DNA from: DAOSVX01 sp964447275
GTDB taxonomy: Bacteria; Bacillota_I; Bacilli_A; RF39; UBA660
Reading direction: 5' to 3'
Assembly (NCBI GenBank): GCA_964447275.1
Contig: CAYURI010000025.1
Span: forward strand, 1-5,134
Length of the DNA stretch: 5,134 nt
Under the pieces are notes generated by a model, which had not been told where the DNA came from, did no database searches, and saw only the letters and a list, made by a program, of their open reading frames with translations. Positions within the stretch are counted from its first letter, which is position 1, and every line of letters starts with the position of its first letter. Shown here in pieces: positions 1-4,880 of this stretch. The translations under genes were made by a program, and so were the position numbers.

Positions 1-42
1 AACACGCCGACGATAGTGTAAGCGAAAATAGGTAGTTGCCAA
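1..42 (+). rRNA. rrf: 5S ribosomal RNA, 3' end (partial)
   Basis: The first 42 bases align by eye with the 3' third of bacterial 5S rRNA. They contain the CGCCGA helix II/V segment, the two loop E strands (5' strand about 9-17, 3' strand about 24-34 ending in AATAGG) and the terminal GTTGCC that pairs with the 5' end of the molecule in helix I. The 5' part lies before the window. Compared from memory with E. coli 5S, the helix IV region is about 11 nt shorter: only a G-C and a U-G pair seem to separate loop E from a GUAA tetraloop at about 18-21. The T tract that follows fits the end of an rRNA operon. The exact 3' end is uncertain by a few bases. Confidence 0.82.
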
Positions 43-51
43 TTTTTTTTT
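37..51 (+). terminator. rRNA operon terminator T tract
   Basis: Nine consecutive T residues (43-51) follow the GCCAA at the 5S rRNA 3' end. The terminal helix I of 5S rRNA, whose 5' strand is outside the window, would supply the stem of a Rho-independent terminator. A small A/T-rich hairpin just after it (53-65, followed by six T) might add a second weak stop. The role is inferred; the T tract is seen directly. Confidence 0.6.
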
Positions 52-62
52 GCAATAATTTA

Positions 63-91
63 TTGTTTTTTATATATAGACATGTTATATT
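63..91 (+). promoter_or_regulatory. sigma-A-type promoter with extended -10, for the 95-residue gene
   Basis: TTGTTT (63-68) and TATATT (86-91) are separated by 17 bases, and the TGT just before the -10 matches the extended -10 TGn motif. The predicted start is near 97-98, only about 11 nt before the ATG at 109, so the leader would consist of little more than the Shine-Dalgarno site (AGGGTGG, 98-104). Confidence 0.55.
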
Positions 92-108
92 TAATTTAGG
101 GTGGTAAT

Positions 109-396
109 ATGGAACAAATTAAAGTATTTTCTTACGAGTGGATACCTTTTGGCGGAGAAGAAGTTGAAACGCTAGATAGAGATAAAGCAAAAGAGGTTGT
201 TTCTCAAGGCGGAACAGTAAGATTAAAATGTAATATAAATGATGCAATGTTAGCGCTAGATCAAATAAAGAAAGACTTTCCTTTTGCTCTCGAAGAAGAT
301 TATTCTTTTGGCTTACCTATAGAAGAAGCAGGAACAATAACATATACTATACACCCACGTACGCTTGAAAATGAAAATCTAAAACAAGTTATGTAA
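109..396 (+). CDS. Uncharacterised 95-residue protein
   Basis: I do not recognise this family. The ATG at 109 has a good Shine-Dalgarno site (AGGGTGG at 98-104, 4 nt away), a promoter upstream and a hairpin with T tract downstream, so it looks like a real monocistronic gene. The product is a small soluble protein with no signal peptide or membrane segment. It is rich in acidic and basic residues and has one cysteine (in RLKCN, about residue 41). The middle (about 22-57) reads as helix, strand, helix, with a GG turn at 34-35; the C-terminal part (about 74-84) looks like a beta strand. GC content by hand count is about one third, slightly above its neighbours but not enough to suggest transfer. 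It lies between an rRNA operon and the t6A genes, which gives no firm functional clue. Confidence 0.75.
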   Translation: MEQIKVFSYEWIPFGGEEVETLDRDKAKEVVSQGGTVRLKCNINDAMLALDQIKKDFPFALEEDYSFGLPIEEAGTITYTIHPRTLENENLKQVM

Positions 397-407
397 AAAA
401 TAATTTT

Positions 408-435
408 AAAATATGTTGTAATACATATTTTTTTT
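408..435 (+). terminator. AT-rich intrinsic terminator after the 95-residue gene
   Basis: A perfect 9-bp inverted repeat (AAAATATGT at 408-416, ACATATTTT at 423-431) encloses a 6-nt loop and runs into T residues up to 435. It lies 12 nt after the stop codon at 394-396. The stem has a single G-C pair, so it is weak as a terminator, but position and T tract fit. The -35 of the next promoter lies mostly in its loop. Confidence 0.5.
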
Positions 436-444
436 ATTTATAAT
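416..444 (+). promoter_or_regulatory. sigma-A-type promoter for tsaE
   Basis: TTGTAA (416-421) and a consensus TATAAT (439-444) are exactly 17 bases apart. The expected start is near 451, at the first base of the GGTGAT Shine-Dalgarno site, giving a leader of about 13 nt before the ATG at 464. The -35 overlaps the loop of the upstream hairpin. Confidence 0.6.
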
Positions 445-449
445 AAAAT

Positions 450-456
450 AGGTGAT
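450..456 (+). promoter_or_regulatory. Ribosome binding site that sets the tsaE start
   Basis: AGGTGAT matches the 16S anti-Shine-Dalgarno and sits 7 nt before the ATG at 464. It overlaps a possible GTG start at 452, which would therefore have no ribosome binding site of its own. This argues for ATG 464 (or ATG 467) as the true start. Confidence 0.7.
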
Positions 457-463
457 ACTAGAA

Positions 464-919
464 ATGATGGATTACAAAGTTACAATACGTAGTGAAGAAG
501 AAATGATGGAATTAGCTCAAAATATCGAGTCAGAGAAGTTTCCTAATATGGTTATTTGTTTAGATGGTGAACTTGGTAGTGGGAAAACCGTTTTTGTCAA
601 GGGATTTGCTCAAGCTTTAGGGATAAGTGAAGTAATAACTTCGCCTACTTTTAATATAATTAAAGAATATGATAGTGGTGAATTACCGCTTTTTCATATG
701 GATGTTTATCGTTTAAAATCAGGATGCCATAAATTTGGTTTTAATGATTACTATAAAAAAGGTGGTGTGACCATTATTGAATGGTCAGAATTGATTTGTG
801 ATTGCTTACCAGAAGACAGATTAGATATTGAATTTAGGATCATTGATGAGAATACCCGTGTTTTAATATTTAAGCCACATGGCAAAGAATATGAAGACTT
901 ATGTAATGGTGTATTATAA
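464..919 (+). CDS. tsaE: tRNA threonylcarbamoyladenosine biosynthesis ATPase TsaE
   Basis: TsaE is the P-loop ATPase of the bacterial t6A machinery; it binds the TsaB-TsaD complex and drives its turnover. From ATG 464 the product has 151 residues, normal for the family. Visible motifs are the Walker A GELGSGKT (35-42), the SPTF switch segment (60-63), the D-V-Y-R-L signature (80-84) and the E-W pair in IIEWSE (E106, W107), which matches the conserved Glu-Trp of E. coli TsaE. The frame stays open to a GTG at 452, but that codon lies inside the ribosome binding site, so I start at 464; ATG 467 is possible. The gene has its own promoter and is separated from tsaB by a weak hairpin and a further promoter, so it may be partly uncoupled from the rest of the cluster. 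Alternative names are YjeE and YdiB. Confidence 0.95.
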   Translation: MMDYKVTIRSEEEMMELAQNIESEKFPNMVICLDGELGSGKTVFVKGFAQALGISEVITSPTFNIIKEYDSGELPLFHMDVYRLKSGCHKFGFNDYYKKGGVTIIEWSELICDCLPEDRLDIEFRIIDENTRVLIFKPHGKEYEDLCNGVL

Positions 920-938
920 AGTCCACTAGTGGGCTTTT
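918..938 (+). terminator. Possible weak terminator or attenuator between tsaE and tsaB
   Basis: Bases 918-925 can pair with 930-937 (8 bp, one U-G pair) around a CUAG loop, starting inside the tsaE TAA stop. The 3' arm ends in only four T residues followed by AAAA, so termination would be partial at best. The near-symmetric arm is also compatible with a short RNA-processing hairpin. Confidence 0.35.
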
Positions 939-963
939 AAAATGCCTTAAAGTATAGTATAAT
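935..963 (+). promoter_or_regulatory. Probable promoter for tsaB-rimI-tsaD
   Basis: A consensus TATAAT (958-963) lies 22 nt before the tsaB ATG. The best-spaced -35 is TTTTAA at 935-940 (17-base spacer), which is poor and overlaps the T run of the preceding hairpin. The predicted start near 970 gives a leader of about 16 nt with the GGAAGTGA site at 972-979. Confidence 0.45.
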
Positions 964-985
964 ACCTTATCGGAAGTGAATTTTT

Positions 986-1567
986 ATGTATTCCTTATTT
1001 ATTGATACTCATAGTGATTTAATAATTGTCATTTTGTATAAAAATGGTTGTATTTTAGATTCTAAAAAATTAAGCTCTCATCAAAGCCATAGCAATAATT
1101 TGGTTCCCATGATAAAAGAAATATTAGAAGACAATAATTTAAAGTCAGAAAATATAAATGAAGTCATCGTTATAAATGGACCAGGTAGTTTTACTGGTTC
1201 AAGAATTGGTGTAACAGTAGCCAAGACGTTTGCTTATGCACTGAATTTACCAATTAAAGTACTTTCTTCTTTAGAACAAAAAGTTTTTAGTAGTGAAAAC
1301 GAAGAGGAAAGATTAGTTGTTGAAAATGATAAGAATGGTTATTTTGTTGGAATTTTTAAAGATTATAAATTACAAGGCGAGATGTTTTATCTAAATAATA
1401 AAGAATTTAGTGAATATGTAAAAAATAATCATTGTCAAAATAAAATTATTGATGATGCTGATATTGATTACCAAAAAATATTTAGTTTTATAGAATCATT
1501 ACCAATATTAAATTATCATGAAGTAAAACCTTTATATATTAAGCAAATAGAGGCTTTAAATGATTAG
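986..1567 (+). CDS. tsaB: t6A complex scaffold protein TsaB
   Basis: TsaB is a catalytically inactive paralogue of TsaD that heterodimerises with it and is required for threonylcarbamoylation of tRNA A37. The 193-residue product shows the ASKHA-fold N-terminal strand with I-D-T (6-8), the H-S-x-x-L-x-P segment (35-41) and the hallmark GPGSFTGSRIG (65-75). It ends with the PLYI-K signature found at the C terminus of TsaB proteins. At 193 residues it is shorter than typical Firmicutes TsaB (commonly about 220-240); the C-terminal subdomain appears reduced, while the N-terminal dimerisation half is intact. The ATG at 986 has GGAAGTGA at 972-979. The last 8 bases overlap the start of rimI in another frame, which implies translational coupling. 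Older names are YeaZ and YdiC. Confidence 0.95.
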   Translation: MYSLFIDTHSDLIIVILYKNGCILDSKKLSSHQSHSNNLVPMIKEILEDNNLKSENINEVIVINGPGSFTGSRIGVTVAKTFAYALNLPIKVLSSLEQKVFSSENEEERLVVENDKNGYFVGIFKDYKLQGEMFYLNNKEFSEYVKNNHCQNKIIDDADIDYQKIFSFIESLPILNYHEVKPLYIKQIEALND

Positions 1568-1982
1568 ATTAGCAGTAAAAGAAGATATAAATAAGATTGA
1601 TGAGTTAGGGACTTTAATTGATCCTGATTTTACTAAACTTTTTAATATTGAAAAACTAATTTTGGAAAATACCTCTAAAATATATGTTTATTTCGAAAAT
1701 GAGGTGTTGGGCTTTTTACATATTAGCAAATTATATGAAACAGTTGATATTATAAATATTGTTGTTAAAGAAGATCATCGTGGTAAAGGGATAGCTTCTA
1801 ATTTATTAGATTATATGTTTAGTGATATGGATAATACCATTAAGAAGTTTATTTTAGAAGTTAATGTTAATAATAAAGCTGCTTTTAATTTGTATAAAAA
1901 GTTTGGCTTTAAAGTTATTAATACCCGTTATAAATATTATCATAATGAAGATGCTTACTTAATGATTAGAGAGGTGAAGTAA
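1560..1982 (+). CDS. rimI: Protein Nα-acetyltransferase RimI (GNAT family)
   Basis: RimI transfers acetyl from acetyl-CoA to protein N termini, classically ribosomal protein S18. The 140-residue product is a single GNAT domain. The acetyl-CoA pyrophosphate loop is D-H-R-G-K-G-I-A (72-79), followed by the typical helix with paired leucines. The segment LEV-N-V-x-N-K-A-A-F-x-L-Y-x-K-x-GF (99-117) is the RimI signature. E100 and Y112 have the same 12-residue spacing as the general base and general acid reported for Salmonella RimI (E103, Y115), which supports an active enzyme. The start ATG lies within the tsaB 3' end (8-nt overlap) and tsaD follows after 1 nt. Context between tsaB and tsaD supports RimI over another GNAT, though the substrate range may be broader than S18. 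Confidence 0.9.
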   Translation: MIRLAVKEDINKIDELGTLIDPDFTKLFNIEKLILENTSKIYVYFENEVLGFLHISKLYETVDIINIVVKEDHRGKGIASNLLDYMFSDMDNTIKKFILEVNVNNKAAFNLYKKFGFKVINTRYKYYHNEDAYLMIREVK

Positions 1983-1983
1983 A

Positions 1984-2991
1984 ATGAAAGATATCTATAT
2001 ATTAGCTATTGAAACATCTTGTGATGAAACCAGTGCGGCAATAATTAAAAATGGTAAAGAATGTATTGCTTTAACAATTCTTTCACAAATGGATGTTCAT
2101 GCTTCATTTGGTGGGGTTGTTCCCGAAATAGCTTCCAGGCTTCATACCGAAAATATTACGATGGTTTTAGAAGAAACTCTAACTAAAGCCAAAATGAAAT
2201 ATGAAGATATTGATGCTTTTGCAGTTACTTATGCTCCTGGGTTGTTAGGTAGTTTATTAGTTGGCTTAGAAGCTGCGAAAACATTAGCTTTTATTTATCA
2301 AAAACCATTTATAACAGTAAATCATTTAGCGGGTCATATATATGCTAACAATCTAACTAATGATTTAAAATTTCCTTTGCTAGCTTTAATAGTTAGTGGT
2401 GGTCATACCGAATTAATTATTATGGAGGGTGATTATCAATTTAAATTACTTGGCAGTACTTTAGATGATGCAATAGGGGAAACTTATGATAAAGTAGCTA
2501 GAGTTTTAGATATGCCTTATCCAGGTGGACCTAATGTTGAAAAACTAGCAGCTTTAGGTAAACCAATATATGAACTAAGTAAACCAATGCGTGATGGCAG
2601 TTATAATTTTAGTTTTAGTGGTTTAAAAAGTAATATTATTAATTTAGTTCATAATGAAAAACAAAGAGGCAAAGCAATAAATAAAGAAAACTTGGCTCGT
2701 AGTTTTGAAGAAACTGCTGTTGAAGAAATATTATATAAAGTAGAGTTAGCTTTAAAAAATCATCCGGATATAAAAAATATGCTTATTGCAGGTGGAGTAT
2801 CTGCTAATAAGTATTTAAGAAGTAAATTACAAGAATTATGTAATAAATATCAAGTTAACCTTTCTTTGCCAGATTTTATCTATTGCACTGATAATGCAGC
2901 GATGATTGGAGCAGCAGCATATCCAATGTATTTAAAAAAGCAATTTAGTGATTTAAATGCTAGCGTTAAAAGCTCGGAGCCTTTAGTGTAA
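1984..2991 (+). CDS. tsaD: tRNA N6-adenosine threonylcarbamoyltransferase TsaD
   Basis: TsaD transfers the threonylcarbamoyl group from threonylcarbamoyl-AMP (made by TsaC/TsaC2, not in this window) to N6 of A37 in ANN-decoding tRNAs. The 335 residues match the family length. Motifs in order are ETSCDETS (10-17), the FGGVVPE-IASR stretch (42-52), APGLLGSLLVG (84-94), the metal-binding H-L-A-G-H (H114, H118), SGGHTEL (138-144), LDDAIGE-x-x-DKVAR (160-173), F-S-F-S-G-L-K-S and IAGGVSAN. It closes with C-T-D-N-A-A-M-I-G, whose D303 is the third expected metal ligand. All key residues are present. The ATG at 1984 is preceded by GAGGTGA (1971-1977), which lies inside the last codons of rimI, so expression is coupled to that gene. 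Older names are Gcp, YgjD and YdiE. Confidence 0.97.
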   Translation: MKDIYILAIETSCDETSAAIIKNGKECIALTILSQMDVHASFGGVVPEIASRLHTENITMVLEETLTKAKMKYEDIDAFAVTYAPGLLGSLLVGLEAAKTLAFIYQKPFITVNHLAGHIYANNLTNDLKFPLLALIVSGGHTELIIMEGDYQFKLLGSTLDDAIGETYDKVARVLDMPYPGGPNVEKLAALGKPIYELSKPMRDGSYNFSFSGLKSNIINLVHNEKQRGKAINKENLARSFEETAVEEILYKVELALKNHPDIKNMLIAGGVSANKYLRSKLQELCNKYQVNLSLPDFIYCTDNAAMIGAAAYPMYLKKQFSDLNASVKSSEPLV

Positions 2992-3031
2992 ACAAATACC
3001 TAGGAACATTTATTTTTCTTGATATTTAATA

Positions 3032-3037
3032 TATAAT
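3032..3037 (+). promoter_or_regulatory. Probable -10 element for the ZIP-patatin-asnS run
   Basis: A consensus TATAAT lies 20 nt before the ATG at 3058 in the 66-nt gap after tsaD. No good -35 is present: the 17-base-spaced hexamer is TTTATT (3009-3014). The predicted start near 3044 would leave a leader of about 14 nt. I see no convincing terminator for tsaD in the same gap, so read-through from the t6A genes is possible. Confidence 0.4.
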
Positions 3038-3045
3038 GGAAATAG

Positions 3046-3053
3046 TTGGTGAT
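3046..3053 (+). promoter_or_regulatory. Ribosome binding site that sets the ZIP transporter start
   Basis: TTGGTGAT contains the GGTGAT core seen before tsaE and ends 4 nt before ATG 3058. A TTG at 3046 in the same frame is part of this site, so it is unlikely to be the start. Confidence 0.65.
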
Positions 3054-3057
3054 AACG

Positions 3058-3825
3058 ATGAATATAGTAGCTTTTATTATTACAACCTTAGCAGGCTTAG
3101 CTTTTTTAATTGGATTAGTTATAAATAGTATTAGTAAAAATAAAAAAGTTTTGTATGTTCTATCAATATCTTTAGCTTTTTCAGTAATGATTGGTTTAAT
3201 AGCATTTGACTTATTACCAGAATTTATGGAAAATATTAGCGAATATAGTATTTTAAATAAATTCTTAATAACTGGATCATCAATATTAGCAGGCTTTCTA
3301 ATTTTAAAATTATTAGATATCTTAGTTCCCCATCATCACCATGATCATCATCAAGATAAAGATAATGTTAATGAACATAATGGGAATATGTACCATATTG
3401 GTTTAATTACCAGTATGGCATTGATTATTCATAATATTATTGAGGGTGGGTCAATTTATTTAAATTCTGTTATTGATATTAAAACTGGCATCCTTATTGC
3501 TTTAGGAGTAGGATTACATAATATTCCTTTGGGAGTAGAAATTTGTACGACACTAAATTTATCTAAACAAAACTTTATTAAAAAGATATTACCAATTAGT
3601 TTAATATCTTTATCAACTAGTCTAGGTGCTTTATTAATTATTCTTATCAATATTAGTAGTAATGTTTTATTTGTTACTTATTTGATTGGTATAACAGTTG
3701 GAATGTTAGGTTATTTAGTTTTATTTGAATTATTAAAAGAAATAAAGCAAAATTATAAAAATAAGTATACGATAATCGGTCTTTTAATGGGAATTATAAT
3801 TATCTTCGTTAGTTCTCTTATTTAA
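3058..3825 (+). CDS. ZIP-family divalent metal transporter
   Basis: Predicted inner-membrane importer of zinc or a related divalent metal. From ATG 3058 it has 255 residues and about eight membrane segments (roughly 3-25, 32-53, 67-90, 113-133, 143-165, 177-197, 203-226, 237-255). F-D-L-L-P-E ends segment 2. A histidine-rich loop (HHHHDHH at 92-98, more His at 107 and 113) lies between segments 3 and 4, as usual in ZIP proteins. Segment 4 carries H-N-I-I-E-G (H125, N126, E129) and segment 5 carries H-N-I-P-L-G (H154, N155). E224 in F-E-L-L-K-E is the likely late-helix metal ligand. The segment 5 glutamate of the canonical H/Q-N-x-P-E-G motif is leucine (L158), with E161 one turn on. Metal specificity cannot be read from the sequence. 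It is followed after 12 nt by the patatin gene. Confidence 0.88.
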   Translation: MNIVAFIITTLAGLAFLIGLVINSISKNKKVLYVLSISLAFSVMIGLIAFDLLPEFMENISEYSILNKFLITGSSILAGFLILKLLDILVPHHHHDHHQDKDNVNEHNGNMYHIGLITSMALIIHNIIEGGSIYLNSVIDIKTGILIALGVGLHNIPLGVEICTTLNLSKQNFIKKILPISLISLSTSLGALLIILINISSNVLFVTYLIGITVGMLGYLVLFELLKEIKQNYKNKYTIIGLLMGIIIIFVSSLI

Positions 3826-3830
3826 GGAGG
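3824..3830 (+). promoter_or_regulatory. Strong Shine-Dalgarno site for the patatin gene
   Basis: AAGGAGG overlaps the last two bases of the ZIP stop codon and ends 7 nt before ATG 3838. It is the closest match to the full anti-Shine-Dalgarno consensus in the window and supports translation as the second gene of a shared transcript. Confidence 0.75.
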
Positions 3831-3837
3831 AATTTAG

Positions 3838-4869
3838 ATGGCAAAAAAAGTTGGTTTAGTACTATCAGGCGGTGGTGTTAGAGGCTCATACCAAATTGGT
3901 GCTTATCGAGCACTTTATCAAAATGGGATTAGGTTTAACGCCGTGGTTGGTACTTCAATTGGATCTTTTAATGCAGCCATGATTGCCGCTCATCAAACAA
4001 GGAAGTTATTAAAATTTTGGGAAAATATTGATATGTCAAAATTTTTGGAAATTGATCCAGTTTTAACAACAAAAGGTTTAGATAAGGAAACAGTAATAGC
4101 TTTTGCAAAAACGTTAAGAGAAAAAATTAGCAATAATGGCTTTAATATTAAACCACTAAAAGATGAATTAAGTAGTCTTTTAAAGGAAAGAAGGCTAAGA
4201 AGAAGCAATATTAATTTTGGTTTAGTAACATTAAATATTGAAACCAACAAACCACTAAAAGTCTTTTTAAAAGATATGCCAAAAGGAACAGTAGTTGATC
4301 ATATTTTAGCAAGCTGCTATTTACCGGTTTTTAAAAAAGAAAAATTAATTGATGATAATTATTATTTGGATGGTGGTTTTATTGATAATTGCCCAGTTGA
4401 AATGTTAGAATCTTTAGGCTATAAAGATATTTATGTTATTAATTTAAAAGCTATTGGTATTACTAAAAAAAATAATGCTAAGGTAATTGAAATTAAACCA
4501 TCTAGAAACTTAGGTAGCATCTTAGCAACTGATAAAGTGCTAATAAATAATAATATTAAACTAGGATATTATGATACTTTGAAGGTATTAAACAAAGTAG
4601 ATGGATTAGATTATAATATAAAAATAAAAAGTAAGAAGTATTATCAACGCTTATTAAAGAGAATATCTAAAGAAGAAATAAGTAAAGCTGAAAATTATTA
4701 TAAAACTAATAATCCAAAGAGATTATTAATAAGAATGTTTGAATATATTTTGCGAAATGAAAACAAAGAAGTCTACCATATTTATAAACCGCGTGATATA
4801 ATAAAAATTACAAAAAAACAAAGTGATAAAAACAATTTCCAATATAACTTTGTAAGAAAATTGAAATAG
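3838..4869 (+). CDS. Patatin-like phospholipase (lipid acyl hydrolase)
   Basis: Predicted serine acyl hydrolase of the patatin family (RssA/YlbK-like bacterial branch), probably cytoplasmic or membrane-associated, acting on phospholipid or other acyl esters. The 343-residue product begins with the oxyanion-hole motif SGGGVRG (10-16). The nucleophile elbow is G-T-S-I-G (38-42, Ser40), and the catalytic aspartate is in D-G-G (178-180), followed by F-I-D-N-C-P-V-E. All parts of the Ser-Asp dyad are present, so it should be active. There is no signal peptide or clear membrane segment. The C-terminal third (about 250-343) is Lys-, Asn- and Tyr-rich, basic and without recognised motifs; it may mediate membrane contact. 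The gene lies 12 nt after the ZIP gene and 11 nt before asnS, so it is probably cotranscribed. Physiological substrate is unknown. Confidence 0.92.
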   Translation: MAKKVGLVLSGGGVRGSYQIGAYRALYQNGIRFNAVVGTSIGSFNAAMIAAHQTRKLLKFWENIDMSKFLEIDPVLTTKGLDKETVIAFAKTLREKISNNGFNIKPLKDELSSLLKERRLRRSNINFGLVTLNIETNKPLKVFLKDMPKGTVVDHILASCYLPVFKKEKLIDDNYYLDGGFIDNCPVEMLESLGYKDIYVINLKAIGITKKNNAKVIEIKPSRNLGSILATDKVLINNNIKLGYYDTLKVLNKVDGLDYNIKIKSKKYYQRLLKRISKEEISKAENYYKTNNPKRLLIRMFEYILRNENKEVYHIYKPRDIIKITKKQSDKNNFQYNFVRKLK

Positions 4870-4880
4870 GAAGTGAAATT

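Noticed and set aside
53..71. Small hairpin (CAATA/TATTG) followed by six T, a possible second rRNA terminator
   Set aside because: The stem is about five pairs with one C-G and a 3-nt loop, and it overlaps the -35 of the next promoter; too weak to call separately from the 5S T tract.
452..463. N-terminal extension of TsaE from GTG 452
   Set aside because: The GTG is part of the AGGTGAT ribosome binding site for ATG 464, and the four extra residues would have no binding site of their own; the predicted transcript also starts at about 451.
2992..3020. Possible tsaD terminator around CCTAGG and the ATTTATTTTT run
   Set aside because: Only about five A/T pairs can form around the CCTAGG palindrome, and the T run is interrupted, so no credible intrinsic terminator is visible.
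3046..3057. N-terminal extension of the ZIP transporter from TTG 3046
   Set aside because: TTG and the following GTG form the TTGGTGAT ribosome binding site for ATG 3058; starting inside it would leave no Shine-Dalgarno.
3331..3351. Run of histidine codons that could be read as a low-complexity repeat or cloning tag
   Set aside because: It falls in the loop between membrane segments 3 and 4 of the ZIP protein, where natural members have metal-binding histidine stretches, and it is interrupted by Asp.
3456..3650. Open frame of 64 codons on the minus strand
   Set aside because: It lies wholly inside the ZIP transporter gene, has no recognisable product or ribosome binding context, and is the antisense shadow of a well-supported membrane protein.
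3993..4250. Open frame of 85 codons on the minus strand
   Set aside because: It is antisense to the patatin gene, whose catalytic motifs are on the + strand; the leucine/serine-rich translation is what AT-rich antisense DNA gives.
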